NCBI GenBank assembly: GCA_041657585.1
Contig: JBBABP010000035.1
Span: 1 to 12,150 of the forward strand
Reading direction: 5' to 3'
Source: JBBABP01 sp041657585
GTDB taxonomy: Bacteria; Patescibacteriota; Gracilibacteria; Absconditabacterales; Absconditicoccaceae
DNA: 12,150 nucleotides
Shown here: positions 1 through 6,798 of the stretch, piece after piece
Position numbering within the stretch: position 1 is the stretch's first letter
Layout: the number at the start of each line of letters is the position of its first letter
The notes under the pieces: model-generated
The model's database searches: none
What the model was told of the DNA's origin: nothing
The model's input: the letters and a program-made list of their open reading frames with translations, nothing else
Position numbers and translations under genes: made by a program

Positions 1-195
1 AGACAATCAAGAATAAATATATTTAACGCAAAACAAAACATGTTTCAAAACATTTCAGATTCAAATATATCTGATAATACAAATGAATTAGAATGATTAA
101 TTAGTTTACTAAAAACACAAATACATAATCACAGATGAATGAAAAAAGAAAGATTAAAAAAATTTATTATTCAACGATTTTATAGTAGAAATTAG
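1..195 (+). CDS. C-terminal part of an unknown protein (5' end outside window)
   Basis: Frame 1 is open from the first base to a TAG stop, giving 64 residues if TGA is read as glycine; it crosses two in-frame TGA codons (94-96 and 136-138). The tail is Asn-rich at first and then strongly basic (KKERLKKF...QRFYSRN). I see no recognisable domain. TAG is the only amber stop among the intact genes of the window. Its status as a gene rests on the open frame running in from the edge and on TGA use like that of its neighbours. Function unknown. Confidence 0.5.
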
Positions 196-305
196 AAAAA
201 TGTAGCACACAATTTTAGCCTTTTAGCCATATTTTCCTAAATAAATTGGAAAAAGCAAAAATAATTCTAATTTAACATATTTTATTTTTTAAATTTATTT
301 TAACT

Positions 306-473
306 ATGACTAAAGTATGATTAGAAGAATTACATTCTTCATCTGATGAATTAAATTTATCAGAAAAAACATTGTCAGCTTTTAAAGTTGATGATAAGAA
401 AGTACAAGAGGTAAAAGAGGAATATCAAAAATTAGCTATTTCTGCTTTAACTATTTGTTGTACTTGTGATTAA
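306..473 (+). CDS. 55-residue peptide with Cys-rich C-terminus, possible RiPP precursor
   Basis: ATG to TAA encodes 55 residues; residue 5 is glycine encoded by TGA. The first 45 residues are an acidic, helical leader-like stretch (EELHSSSDELNLSEKTLSAF, then KKVQEVKEEYQ). The end is short and hydrophobic, ISALTICCTCD, with three Cys and two Thr. That layout (acidic leader, compact Cys/Thr core at the extreme C-terminus) is typical of RiPP precursors, including thiopeptide and azole types. It stands alone, followed by a strong hairpin at 482-517, with no modifying enzyme beside it; a YcaO/SagB operon lies 6.5 kb downstream. A small metal-binding peptide is an alternative. No Shine-Dalgarno is visible. 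Confidence 0.6.
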
Positions 474-481
474 TATTTTTA

Positions 482-530
482 AATGAGTAGTAAATAGATT
501 ATTATTTATTACTCATTACTCATTTACTTT
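482..530 (+). terminator. Hairpin terminator after the 55-residue peptide gene
   Basis: Arms 482-496 (AATGAGTAGTAAATA) and 503-517 (TATTTATTACTCATT) pair over 15 positions with one G-T wobble around a 6-nt loop. A T-rich tail follows (TTTACTTTTT). It starts 8 nt after the peptide's stop and isolates that gene from the methyltransferase. Confidence 0.7.
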
Positions 531-551
531 TTAAATTATATAAATATTGAT

Positions 552-1169
552 ATGTTTAATTCAAACTATTCAAAAAAAAATTTATTTTGGTGAGAAAAGC
601 CTAATAGATTATTAAATAATATTACTGAATTTAAGAAAAACAGTAAAGTATTAGATTTATGAACATGAGAATGAAAAGATTCTATTTATTTAGCAAAATT
701 ATGATTTGATGTTACTGGAGTAGACATATCAAGACCATGAATAGATAAATTAAATAATATTATAAAGCAAAATAAACTAAATGTTAAAACAATAGTTGAA
801 GATATAAGGAATTTTGAATTCAATGAAACTTATGACATTGTTTTGTGTTTTACAGTTTTACAATTACTTAATTTGTATGAAATAAATGAAATGATTAAAA
901 AAATCCAAGATCATACAAATACTAGTTGAATAAACATAATTACTTCATTTACAAAAAACAATCCAAATAAACAATGTCCGTATACAAATAAAGATTGAAC
1001 ATATCAGCAATATTATCTATTTGATAATAATGAATTAAAAAATTATTATGAAAAAGATAAATGGAAAATTTTACATTATGATGAATACGAAACTCCATAT
1101 CATAAACATTGAGATATTGAAGAAGAACACAAACATGAAATGGTTGCAATAATAGCTAAAAAAACATAA
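552..1169 (+). CDS. SAM-dependent methyltransferase, TehB-like
   Basis: 205 residues. Residues 33-41 (VLDLGTGEG) are the class I methyltransferase SAM-binding loop; its three glycines are all TGA, followed by the acidic strand end VDIS (57-60). Residues near 95-104 (YDIVLCFTVLQ) form motif II/post-motif. The C-terminal half (YLFDNNELKNYYEKDKWKILHYDE) resembles TehB, the tellurite/selenite methyltransferase family, in layout and in its length of about 200. About ten of eleven glycines are TGA, so this is a native gene of the recoded genome. TATAAA at 539-544 lies 7 nt before the ATG and there is no Shine-Dalgarno, which suggests a leaderless transcript. The fold is sure; the substrate is not shown by sequence. 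Confidence 0.88.
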
Positions 1170-1197
1170 TTGTTAAACACATTTTTTACTATATAAT
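1170..1197 (+). promoter_or_regulatory. Promoter for the Nudix gene
   Basis: TTGTTA (1170-1175), a 16-bp spacer and a perfect TATAAT (1192-1197). The -35 begins immediately after the methyltransferase stop, and the ATG of the Nudix gene lies 11 nt after the -10, so the leader would be only about 5 nt. Confidence 0.6.
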
Positions 1198-1208
1198 TAC
1201 AAATTATT

Positions 1209-1604
1209 ATGAATAATATTGAAAAAAAAATAATTATTACAGCTTGAATAATTATTATTGAAAATAATAAAATATTGCTTGTAAAAAGACCAAGTGATAC
1301 TAAAGCTTTTCCCAATTCTTGGAGTTTCCCTTGATGAAAATTAGAGAATTGAGAAACCCTTGAACAATGTGCAATAAGAGAATGTCAAGAAGAAGCAGGT
1401 GTAACACCAATCAATTTATTAAAACATTCTTTTTATGAATATGATTGAAATACATATAAAACAATATCTCATTTATTTACTTGAAACATAGAAAAAAATA
1501 TACAAAAATCAGAATATGTGTCTTGGTTTACAATTGAAGATTTAAATAATCTTGATATAGCTTTTGATTATAAGCAAATTATAATAAATGAACTAAATAA
1601 ATAA
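1209..1604 (+). CDS. Nudix hydrolase (MutT-type)
   Basis: 131 residues with a complete Nudix box, GX5EX7REUXEEXGU, seen as GKLENGE, then seven residues, then RECQEEAGV. The acidic residues that bind Mg2+ are intact. The Gly-Gly before the box (PGGK) is encoded by two consecutive TGA codons (1333-1338). The N-terminal strand TAGIIIIENNKILLVKRPSD and the tail (SEYVSWFTIEDLNNL) are typical of MutT-like nucleotide pyrophosphohydrolases that hydrolyse NDP-X compounds. The exact substrate cannot be read from sequence. It has its own promoter at 1170-1197. Confidence 0.9.
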
Positions 1605-1670
1605 TCTTATCCGACTATTGTCAGATCTTTTCTCCCCCCAAAAGCTCGTTATCACTCGCAAAAAAAGTTT

Positions 1671-1699
1671 TTGGTTTATTGTAGAAAATCATCTATAAT
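1671..1699 (+). promoter_or_regulatory. Strong promoter upstream of the cassette array
   Basis: TTGGTT (1671-1676), exactly 17 bp, then TATAAT (1694-1699), predicting a start near 1706. No ORF follows directly; instead there is a hairpin with a T-run at 1731-1755 and then the first attC. It could be the array's outward promoter (Pc-like) with an attenuator, or drive a roughly 50-nt RNA. The rest of the gene-free stretch 1605-2027 holds only a C6 run (1634-1639), the attC site and the block at 1953-1980. Confidence 0.55.
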
Positions 1700-1730
1700 A
1701 GTGAAAATCAACAAAAACAAAAAGTAGGCG

Positions 1731-1757
1731 TAAAGTGTCGTTGCACTTTATTTTTCT
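1731..1757 (+). terminator. Short intrinsic terminator or attenuator before the array
   Basis: TAAAGTG (1731-1737), loop TCGTTG, CACTTTA (1744-1750), then TTTTTCTT. The 7-bp perfect stem and T-tail fit an intrinsic terminator. It lies about 25 nt after the predicted start of the 1671-1699 promoter. Confidence 0.6.
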
Positions 1758-1785
1758 TCCATTGCATTACAGAAAAATAACCCTT

Positions 1786-1876
1786 GCCTAACAGCTTCTA
1801 TGCGGTTCGCTCGTTGCACTTCGCTCTCCCATATCCCGCAGTACTGCGGGATATCTCATAGAAGCAAACGTTAGGC
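1786..1876 (+). other. attC site 1
   Basis: R'' GCCTAAC (1786-1792) and R' GTTAGGC (1870-1876) are perfect complements. Inside them GCTTCTATG pairs with CATAGAAGC, and AAAC precedes the R' box. The centre is a perfect 24-bp palindrome at 1831-1854. Cleavage would be between G1870 and T1871. This is the textbook architecture of a folded-strand attC, and the site is much more GC-rich than its surroundings. Confidence 0.82.
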
Positions 1877-1952
1877 GACATCTATCTTCTGACTCTAAAA
1901 ATAAAGCGGTACTTTTTTTTGATTTTCAAGAAAGGGGGAGTTAAATGGGAAG

Positions 1953-1980
1953 TAGAACTTGACTTTTGAAGCAAAATACA
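1953..1980 (+). repeat. Promoter-like block shared with 6709-6735
   Basis: TAGAACTTGACTTTTGAAG here recurs as TAGAACTTGATTTTTTAGG at 6709. Each lies 65-82 bp after an attC cut point, and similar short blocks (ACATCTA near 1879 and 6653) occur at the attC-proximal side. TTGACT could act as a -35 with a weak -10 about 17 bp on. It may be a cassette-borne promoter or simply shared ancestry of cassette starts. Confidence 0.4.
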
Positions 1981-2027
1981 TAAATACTGATTATGAATCC
2001 AACTTTAATTTTTAAATTCATTCAACT

Positions 2028-2381
2028 ATGAAATTAGTATCATCAGAAAACAAAGAGCGAGAAGACAAACAATGATACAGTAAAAAAATTTTGCTCGATG
2101 ATAAAGAATTGAACAATCCATGAAGTTTAGTTCAAATGATAAAGATTAAGGCCTGAGAAACGGCTGAATCACATCATCACAAAATTCAAACTGAAATTTT
2201 TTATTTGTTGAATGAAAATGGATATTGGATTGTGAATGGGGAAGAAATTCATCCAAAAGTTGGAGATACATTAGTCATAGAGCCGAATGACAAACACACT
2301 GTAATCAGTAGCAAAACTCAAGATTACATCTATCTCGCATTCAAAATAAACTATGACAAAGACGATCTTTATCGAGATTAA
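2028..2381 (+). CDS. Small cupin-domain protein (cassette A)
   Basis: 117 residues forming one cupin barrel. Motif 1 is GETAESHHHKIQTE ending ENG (metal-binding His and Glu), about residues 42-64. Motif 2 is GDTLVIEPNDKHTV, about 78-91, with its Pro and His in place. Three of six glycines are TGA, including the one opening motif 1, so the gene works only under the glycine code. Single-domain cupins of this size include sugar isomerases, dioxygenase-like and sensor proteins; the substrate cannot be assigned. It is the only gene of cassette A, in the same direction as the array. The ATG at 1993 is in another frame. Confidence 0.87.
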
Positions 2382-2501
2382 TTCAGTATTTATAGTTTCA
2401 TAACTATTTTCAAATTTTCCCCGTTTCAAATAAGAAAAGAAAATCAAAAAAGACATATCTCGTTTAAAAGAAGACGCAAGCCTCACTTTCAAAGCTCGGT
2501 C

Positions 2502-2584
2502 ACTTAACAGCTGTTAATGTACATCCCGACCTAAATAAATTTCAGCGGAAAGTCGGGACGTCCACAGAACAGCAAACGTTGTCT
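2502..2584 (+). other. attC site 2
   Basis: R'' ACTTAAC (2502-2508) and R' GTTGTCT (2578-2584). GCTGTT pairs with AACAGC with one extrahelical base, and AAAC precedes R'. An inner arm CCCGAC pairs with GTCGGG. R'' belongs to cassette A and the last six bases of R' to cassette B, which explains why they do not match each other. The gene-free stretch 2382-2728 otherwise holds only the promoter before cassette B's gene. Confidence 0.72.
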
Positions 2585-2667
2585 GTCATATCCCTACTAC
2601 CGAAATAAAGAAAATAAGAGGGGCTTCTTCTTTTAATTTAGTTTAATTTTTTTTAGAAATCAATTTT

Positions 2668-2724
2668 TTGCAAAATTTTCAATTTTAGCTATAATTAAAC
2701 AGAGTTATTTATGTAGGGTATAAT
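2668..2724 (+). promoter_or_regulatory. Promoter(s) for the cassette B gene
   Basis: TTGCAA (2668-2673), 16 bp, TATAAT (2690-2695) gives a start near 2702. A second TATAAT (2719-2724) ends only 4 nt before the ATG at 2729, so a start from it would make a leaderless mRNA. No Shine-Dalgarno is present. Confidence 0.5.
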
Positions 2725-2728
2725 AACA

Positions 2729-3967
2729 ATGAATGAAGATATAAACAAAAAAACACTTATTGATCAAAAAGAAAATAATGAAATTTTTCCTGATTTTAAA
2801 AATAAGAAAGGTGATTTATCAGAAACACTTAGAAAGTGAGTAGATAAAGGTAAGATAAAAGTAGAGCTTGCTGGCAAAGAATACGAATTAGAAACCACTT
2901 CATATGATTTTGAATATCCAGAAAGGATTCAAAAAGAAACTGGGATTTTGGGGTATAAAAGAACTATAATTGATGTCTCAAAACTAAAAGAAGACAATGG
3001 AAATAAAATAGATAAAAATTTAAAAGATAACCTTATTACTAATTTATGCCTAGATATATCTAATGGGGAATATCCAAATAGATGCTTCACTCATATTTTT
3101 GGTGCTTATATTTTAGCTTCAAAAGAAGAAATTAGAGATAAATATTTAGATGAGTTTAAATCAAAAAGTTTTTTTCTTCAAAAAATTTACGATATGAATA
3201 GTATAAATAAAGAAAATCATTTTTCTCATAGAAATGAGAATCATAAAAATAATTTATTGCTTATCAATAAGGAAACAAATTCTCGTGAAGATGAAGCATG
3301 GCAAAGTAGTTTAAGTACAACAAAATACAAAGATTACCTTATTAAAGGAAGCCAAAAATGCGCTTTGTTAGATTTTAATGTCAATACATTTTTTTGGTGG
3401 GAAGAAGTAAGTAATTCACCCGATTTTTGTTTTGGTTTCAGTATAAAAGATAATTTTTTAAAAGAATATCTAGAAAAATCCGCTAAATATTTAATTGATA
3501 ATAATATTCGTATATATTATCAAAATTTTGAACTTGCGGATATGAAAGCGATATTTTTTAATCTAATATTAATGGATAAAAATTTTCAAAAATTATTAGA
3601 CTCAAAAGAAGAACCAACAGAAGAATTAGTTAAAAATACTATTAATGACATCATTTTATCTTTGGAATCAAAATTTGGGTTTAGTATGAAAAAATACAAT
3701 CCTAATAAAGAAGAACGTGATGATGATAAAGATATTGAGATTGTTTTCTTTAAAATAATTGAAGAAAATATTAATTTCCTTTACAAATCTATTAGATATA
3801 AATATGATACATCATCACTTCCTATAACAAATATTCCAATTTTTATTAACCATGATGAAATCCCTCAACTATCTTGGGGGCATGCTAAGTATGCTCATTT
3901 TTTTAATCAGAAAGGGTTTAATTTTTTTGAATTCAAACACGCAGATCATTTGCCATCAAAAGAATAA
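2729..3967 (+). CDS. Unrecognised 412-residue protein (cassette B)
   Basis: From the ATG at 2729 the frame is open to TAA at 3965 if one TGA (2837-2839, residue 37) is glycine; a standard-code reading would wrongly begin near 2948. The protein is charged and soluble, with no signal peptide or membrane segment. A Lys/Glu-rich N-terminal 60 residues precedes a globular part rich in Trp, Phe, Asn and His (NTFFWWEEVSNSPDF; QLSWGHAKYAHFF near the end; HADH close to the C-terminus). I do not recognise the family. Only one of about fourteen glycines is TGA, unlike the flanking genes, which suggests a different history. It is the sole gene of its cassette, with its own promoter. Confidence 0.82.
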
Positions 3968-3979
3968 TTTATCTTTATG

Positions 3980-4052
3980 TTAATTTAATTTAGAAAGAAA
4001 GAATCCCTTCTTTTTAAAGAAGTAAATAATTAGGGTATACGAACAGACAACA
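3980..4052 (+). repeat. Conserved cassette-end block, copy 1
   Basis: TTAATTTAATTTAGAAA, then AATCCCTTC, a small hairpin (CTTCTTT/AAAGAAG at 4007-4022) and AGGG(T)ATACGAACAGACAACA leading into attC 3. The same order of elements occurs at 6541-6600 before attC 4. The shared end shows that cassettes B and C carry attC sites of one family. Confidence 0.65.
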
Positions 4053-4122
4053 GCGACTACCGTCCATCCCTCCTTTAAATTCTTCGGAGGTCGGGATATC
4101 CAGCGAGCGGCAGACGTTAGAC
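4045..4122 (+). other. attC site 3
   Basis: R'' AGACAAC (4045-4051), R' GTTAGAC (4116-4122). An inner hairpin pairs ATCCC with GGGAT and TCC with GGA around an AT-rich loop. The cut would be between G4116 and T4117. R'' is the exact complement of GTTGTCT at 2578-2584, the start of the same cassette. The TAA stop of the minus-strand gene (4117-4119) lies inside this R' box. Confidence 0.7.
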
Positions 4123-5070
4123 ACTCGAAGAATTTAACTCTTTGATGTGTGATTTAAAGTTTTCTATTTCATCTACCATCTTCTTACCAAAACCGCGAAA
4201 TTTAAGCAAGTCTTGTTTAGAATATTGAAATAATTCTCCTACAGTATTAATTTCTGCTGATATCAAAGCATTTTTTGCTCTTTGACTTAATTCAGCAACT
4301 TCTATGATAGGTTTCATAGAACTTTCTTTAGAGATATTTAGATTTTCAATTATAGGTCCACTATCCAAATCTCAAGAAATCATTCTTGACAAAATTTGCT
4401 TCATTGCTGCTTTTCTTATTAGTCTTATTCTCCTATGCCATAGATCCATTTTATTTGCCAATTCTATTGGGTCTCATCATTTTATATAATCTGATATTAC
4501 TTTAGTCCGTGTATTATTTAGATAACAATATGGGATCATATCTTCTATAGGTATTTTTTCTCATATCCGAACAGAATTTACTTGTTTTTCTATTCGTTCT
4601 TTATCTCGTAAATATCTAGGCATTTCTTTAAACTCTGGATTAGCTCTAACTTTTGCCCCTAATTTTTTATATTCATCTATTAATGATTTATTTTCTAATC
4701 TAAAATTTTTTATTAATGCTTTTTGTGCTCTTTTTATTGTATATTTCGTATTTTCATATACAATATCAGAAGACCATGACATATGCACTTTCACTAAATT
4801 ATCTATTTCTTCAAGTTTCTTTCTATTTTTGTCTATGTCAAAATTCTTTCATTCTTTCTCCATTTTTTTATAAAAGTTGTTTATTTTTTTGATAGCTTCC
4901 ATGTGTTGAGAATCATATAAATTCATTTTTTCTTTTTCTTCCATTTCCATAATTTTTTGTAATTCCATAATCTTACAACGTAAAATTGTTTTTAAATCTG
5001 TGTATCTATTTACCATCTCTTGTGAATTTTCTTGATCTTCATTTTTCGATTTTAAATTTTTTTCTTCCAT
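4117..5070 (-). CDS. Coiled-coil protein with RNA polymerase alpha-CTD-like domain (cassette C)
   Basis: 317 residues when five in-frame TGA codons (read on the minus strand) are glycine; a standard reading splits it into three pieces. Residues 1-75 are a Lys/Glu-rich predicted coiled coil; the middle is basic and helical. Residues about 257-309 match the alpha C-terminal domain: LSQRAKNAL parallels the E. coli LTVRSANCL helix and keeps the Arg and Asn that contact the minor groove, followed by INTVGEL, DLLKFRGFGKK and a conserved Glu. This helix-hairpin-helix domain binds UP-element-like DNA and activators. There is no polymerase assembly domain, so it is not RpoA. It is probably a cassette-borne DNA-binding regulator or nucleoid-type protein. 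It runs against the array and uses a consensus promoter with a G9 tract. Confidence 0.85.
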
Positions 5071-5108
5071 TTTTTATAAATTTAAAAATTAAAAATAATA
5101 ACAATATA

Positions 5109-5135
5109 ATTATACTCCCCCCCCCAATTTGTCAA
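5109..5135 (-). promoter_or_regulatory. Promoter with G9 tract in its spacer
   Basis: On the minus strand TTGACA (5135-5130) and TATAAT (5114-5109) are both perfect consensus. The 15-bp spacer contains nine consecutive G (plus-strand C9, 5117-5125). Gaining one to three G by slippage would move the spacer to 16-18 bp, near optimum. The predicted start is about 32 nt before the ATG at 5070. Confidence 0.75.
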
Positions 5136-5318
5136 ATTTTTTGCCACTTTTTTTGAGCAGTCAAGAACCGAGATTTCTGATTTTTTTTGAAAAAAGTTCG
5201 AGAAAATTGAGAAAAGCGTGAGATTTTTTACTTGATTTTGATGAAAAATTGGGAATACAACCATTAACAAATTCATATCAAACTCTCTCTTATCATGGCA
5301 TGTCACAAATACCTACCA

Positions 5319-5410
5319 AAAATGTCGTGAAAATAACGAGTCATTAAGCAACTTCCATAGAAATAAAGACACAAAATGTCGTGAAAATGACTTGAAAATG
5401 TCGTGAAAAA
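5319..5410. repeat. Three direct repeats AAAATGTCGTGAAAA between divergent genes
   Basis: Copies at 5319-5334, 5373-5388 and 5395-5410 share AAAATGTCGTGAAAA without mismatch; start-to-start distances are 54 and 22 bp, close to whole helical turns. They lie directly upstream of the Fic gene in the 381-bp divergent region 5071-5451. They look like operator sites, perhaps for the N-terminal helix-turn-helix of the Fic protein itself or for the alpha-CTD-like protein. Apart from these and the G9 promoter I see no other feature in that region. Confidence 0.6.
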
Positions 5411-5451
5411 ACATATGACATATCATGTTTGCTTTATAACAAAATATTCAG

Positions 5452-6507
5452 ATGATCAAAAAACATGAAAGACAAAACTTGCTTGTAAAAATTCTAAAGG
5501 ATAATGGTAATTTACAAATCTCTGATTTTTCGCCGATATTGAAAAAATATAACATAGATGTAGACGATAGAACTATCCTCAGAGATCTAAATGATTTAAT
5601 AGATCAAAACTTTATATCCAAAGAAGGAATAGCTAAAAGCACCTATTATTATATTGCCGATAGCAATAAAATCTTTGAAAATATAGATGTAGAAAAATAT
5701 TTTACGAAAGAGTACGAAAAAAGAAAAGTACAGGAAAGTTTCAATTTTGAGATATTCGACTCTTTGCAAAAAGATATATTTTCTCCTGCAGAAGAAGAAA
5801 AATTACAAGACCTACAAGCCAAATTTATCAAAAATATATCAAAATACGACAGTCAGACACTTATCAACAAAGAATATGAAAGGATAATGATAGAATTTTC
5901 TTGGAAATCATCAGCGATTGAAGGAAATACCTATTCACTTCTCAATACAGAAGCACTCATCAAAGACAATATCAAAGACGAAACCAAGACTCCAGAAGAG
6001 ACGCAAATGATATTAAACCACAAAGATGGATTTAATGAGACAATCCAAAATAAGGATAGATTTTTGCATCTAAAATACTGAGATATAGAATATATTCACT
6101 CAGTTTTGACAAAGAAGTTAAGTGTCACAAAAAACATCAGAAAACATGGAGTAGGAGTTACTGGAACAAAATATAGGCCATTGGACAACGAATTTCAGAT
6201 AAAAGAAGCGCTAGAAAAAACAACCAAACTCATAAATGAAAAGAAATCGTTTTTTGAAAAAGCATTTATAGCGTTGATACTAATTTCTTATATTCAACCT
6301 TTTGAAGATGGCAACAAAAGAACAGCAAGAATGTTTACCAATGCAATACTTTTGGCACACAACTCCATACCTCTTTCATATAGGATTATCGATGTAGTAG
6401 AATATAAAAAAGCAAGCATTTTATTCTATGAAATAAACAATGTTTCTTACTTCAAAAATATATTTATAGATCAATTTGAAGATGCAGTAAATAATTATTT
6501 TAATTAA
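5452..6507 (+). CDS. HTH-Fic domain protein (cassette C)
   Basis: 351 residues; one TGA (6079-6081, residue 210) is glycine, and without it only a 209-residue fragment lacking the Fic core would be made. Residues 1-70 form a winged helix (ISDFSPILKKYNIDVDDRTILRDLNDLI). SSAIEGN at 153-159 fits the inhibitory motif (S/T)xxxE(G/N) of class II Fic proteins, placed before the core. The core motif at 282-293 is QPFEDGNKRTAR, where canonical Fic has HPFxDGNxRxxR: the catalytic His is Gln. Fic enzymes transfer AMP or other phosphate-containing groups to target hydroxyls; with Gln here the activity may be lost or altered, or this may be a subfamily trait. TATAAC lies at 5435-5440; no Shine-Dalgarno. 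Confidence 0.88.
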
Positions 6508-6540
6508 CCAAAAATTAATAAAAAAAATAACCAAATAACA

Positions 6541-6600
6541 TTAATTTAATTTAGAAAAATCCCTTCCAAGTAATGAAGTAAGGGATACGAACAGACAACA
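6541..6600 (+). repeat. Conserved cassette-end block, copy 2
   Basis: TTAATTTAATTTAGAAA, AATCCCTTCC, then AGGGATACGAACAGACAACA, in the same order as 3980-4052. ATCCCTT (6559-6565) pairs with AAGGGAT near 6579-6585, a hairpin that could also end the Fic transcript. Confidence 0.65.
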
Positions 6601-6650
6601 CGCACTATCTGAACATACAAAGTACGACGGACTAGTACGAAACGTTAGAG
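6593..6650 (+). other. attC site 4
   Basis: R'' AGACAAC (6593-6599) and R' GTTAGAG (6644-6650). CGCACTA near R'' pairs with TAGTACG near R' with one mismatch, and AAAC precedes R'. At 58 bp it is the shortest of the four. No further attC is seen to the right, so this is the visible end of the array. Confidence 0.68.
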
Positions 6651-6708
6651 AACATCTACTTTTTGTTTAAAATAAGGAATCGAGAATGGAGATTTTTTAG
6701 AAGAAAAT

Positions 6709-6792
6709 AGAACTTGATTTTTTAGGTTAAAAGAATATACATATATGTATATATAAAAACAAATAATTCATTTTTTTTATATCTTTTATAAT
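6709..6792 (+). promoter_or_regulatory. Promoter region of the RiPP precursor
   Basis: TATAAT (6787-6792) ends 6 nt before the precursor ATG at 6799, so transcription would begin at or next to the start codon (leaderless); a good -35 is not evident. A self-complementary 18-mer (6735-6752, ATATACATATATGTATAT) lies about 35 bp upstream and could be an operator. The block at 6709-6735 repeats the one at 1953-1980. Confidence 0.5.
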
Positions 6793-6798
6793 TAAAAC

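Larger units (their letters stand above)
1786..6650 (+). mobile_element. Integron-type gene cassette array without a visible integrase (CALIN-like)
   Basis: Four attC-like sites lie in the same orientation at 1786-1876, 2502-2584, 4045-4122 and 6593-6650. Taking the G^TT cut point, they define cassette A (1871-2578, cupin), cassette B (2579-4116, orphan protein) and cassette C (4117-6644, divergent alpha-CTD-like and Fic genes). The first six bases of cassette B (TTGTCT) complement the R'' box of its own attC (AGACAAC at 4045-4051) exactly, as expected when a circular cassette integrates. Cassette A matches with one wobble and one mismatch; cassette C pairs only in its invariant GTT/AAC. Orientation would put an integrase to the left, outside the window, if one exists. 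Confidence 0.75.

Noticed and set aside
949..1315. Minus-strand hydrophobic ORFs over the methyltransferase and Nudix genes
   Set aside because: Shadows of plus-strand genes with intact catalytic motifs once TGA is read as glycine.
1634..1639. C6 run as a second phase-variable tract
   Set aside because: It is short and lies outside any promoter spacer or reading frame that I can define.
2271..2492. Minus-strand 73-codon ORF over the cupin gene
   Set aside because: It overlaps a well-supported cupin gene and its attC-proximal flank, has no family-like sequence, and is a shadow of the other strand.
5319..5410. CRISPR array
   Set aside because: Only three short repeats with unequal spacing (54 and 22 bp) and no Cas genes.
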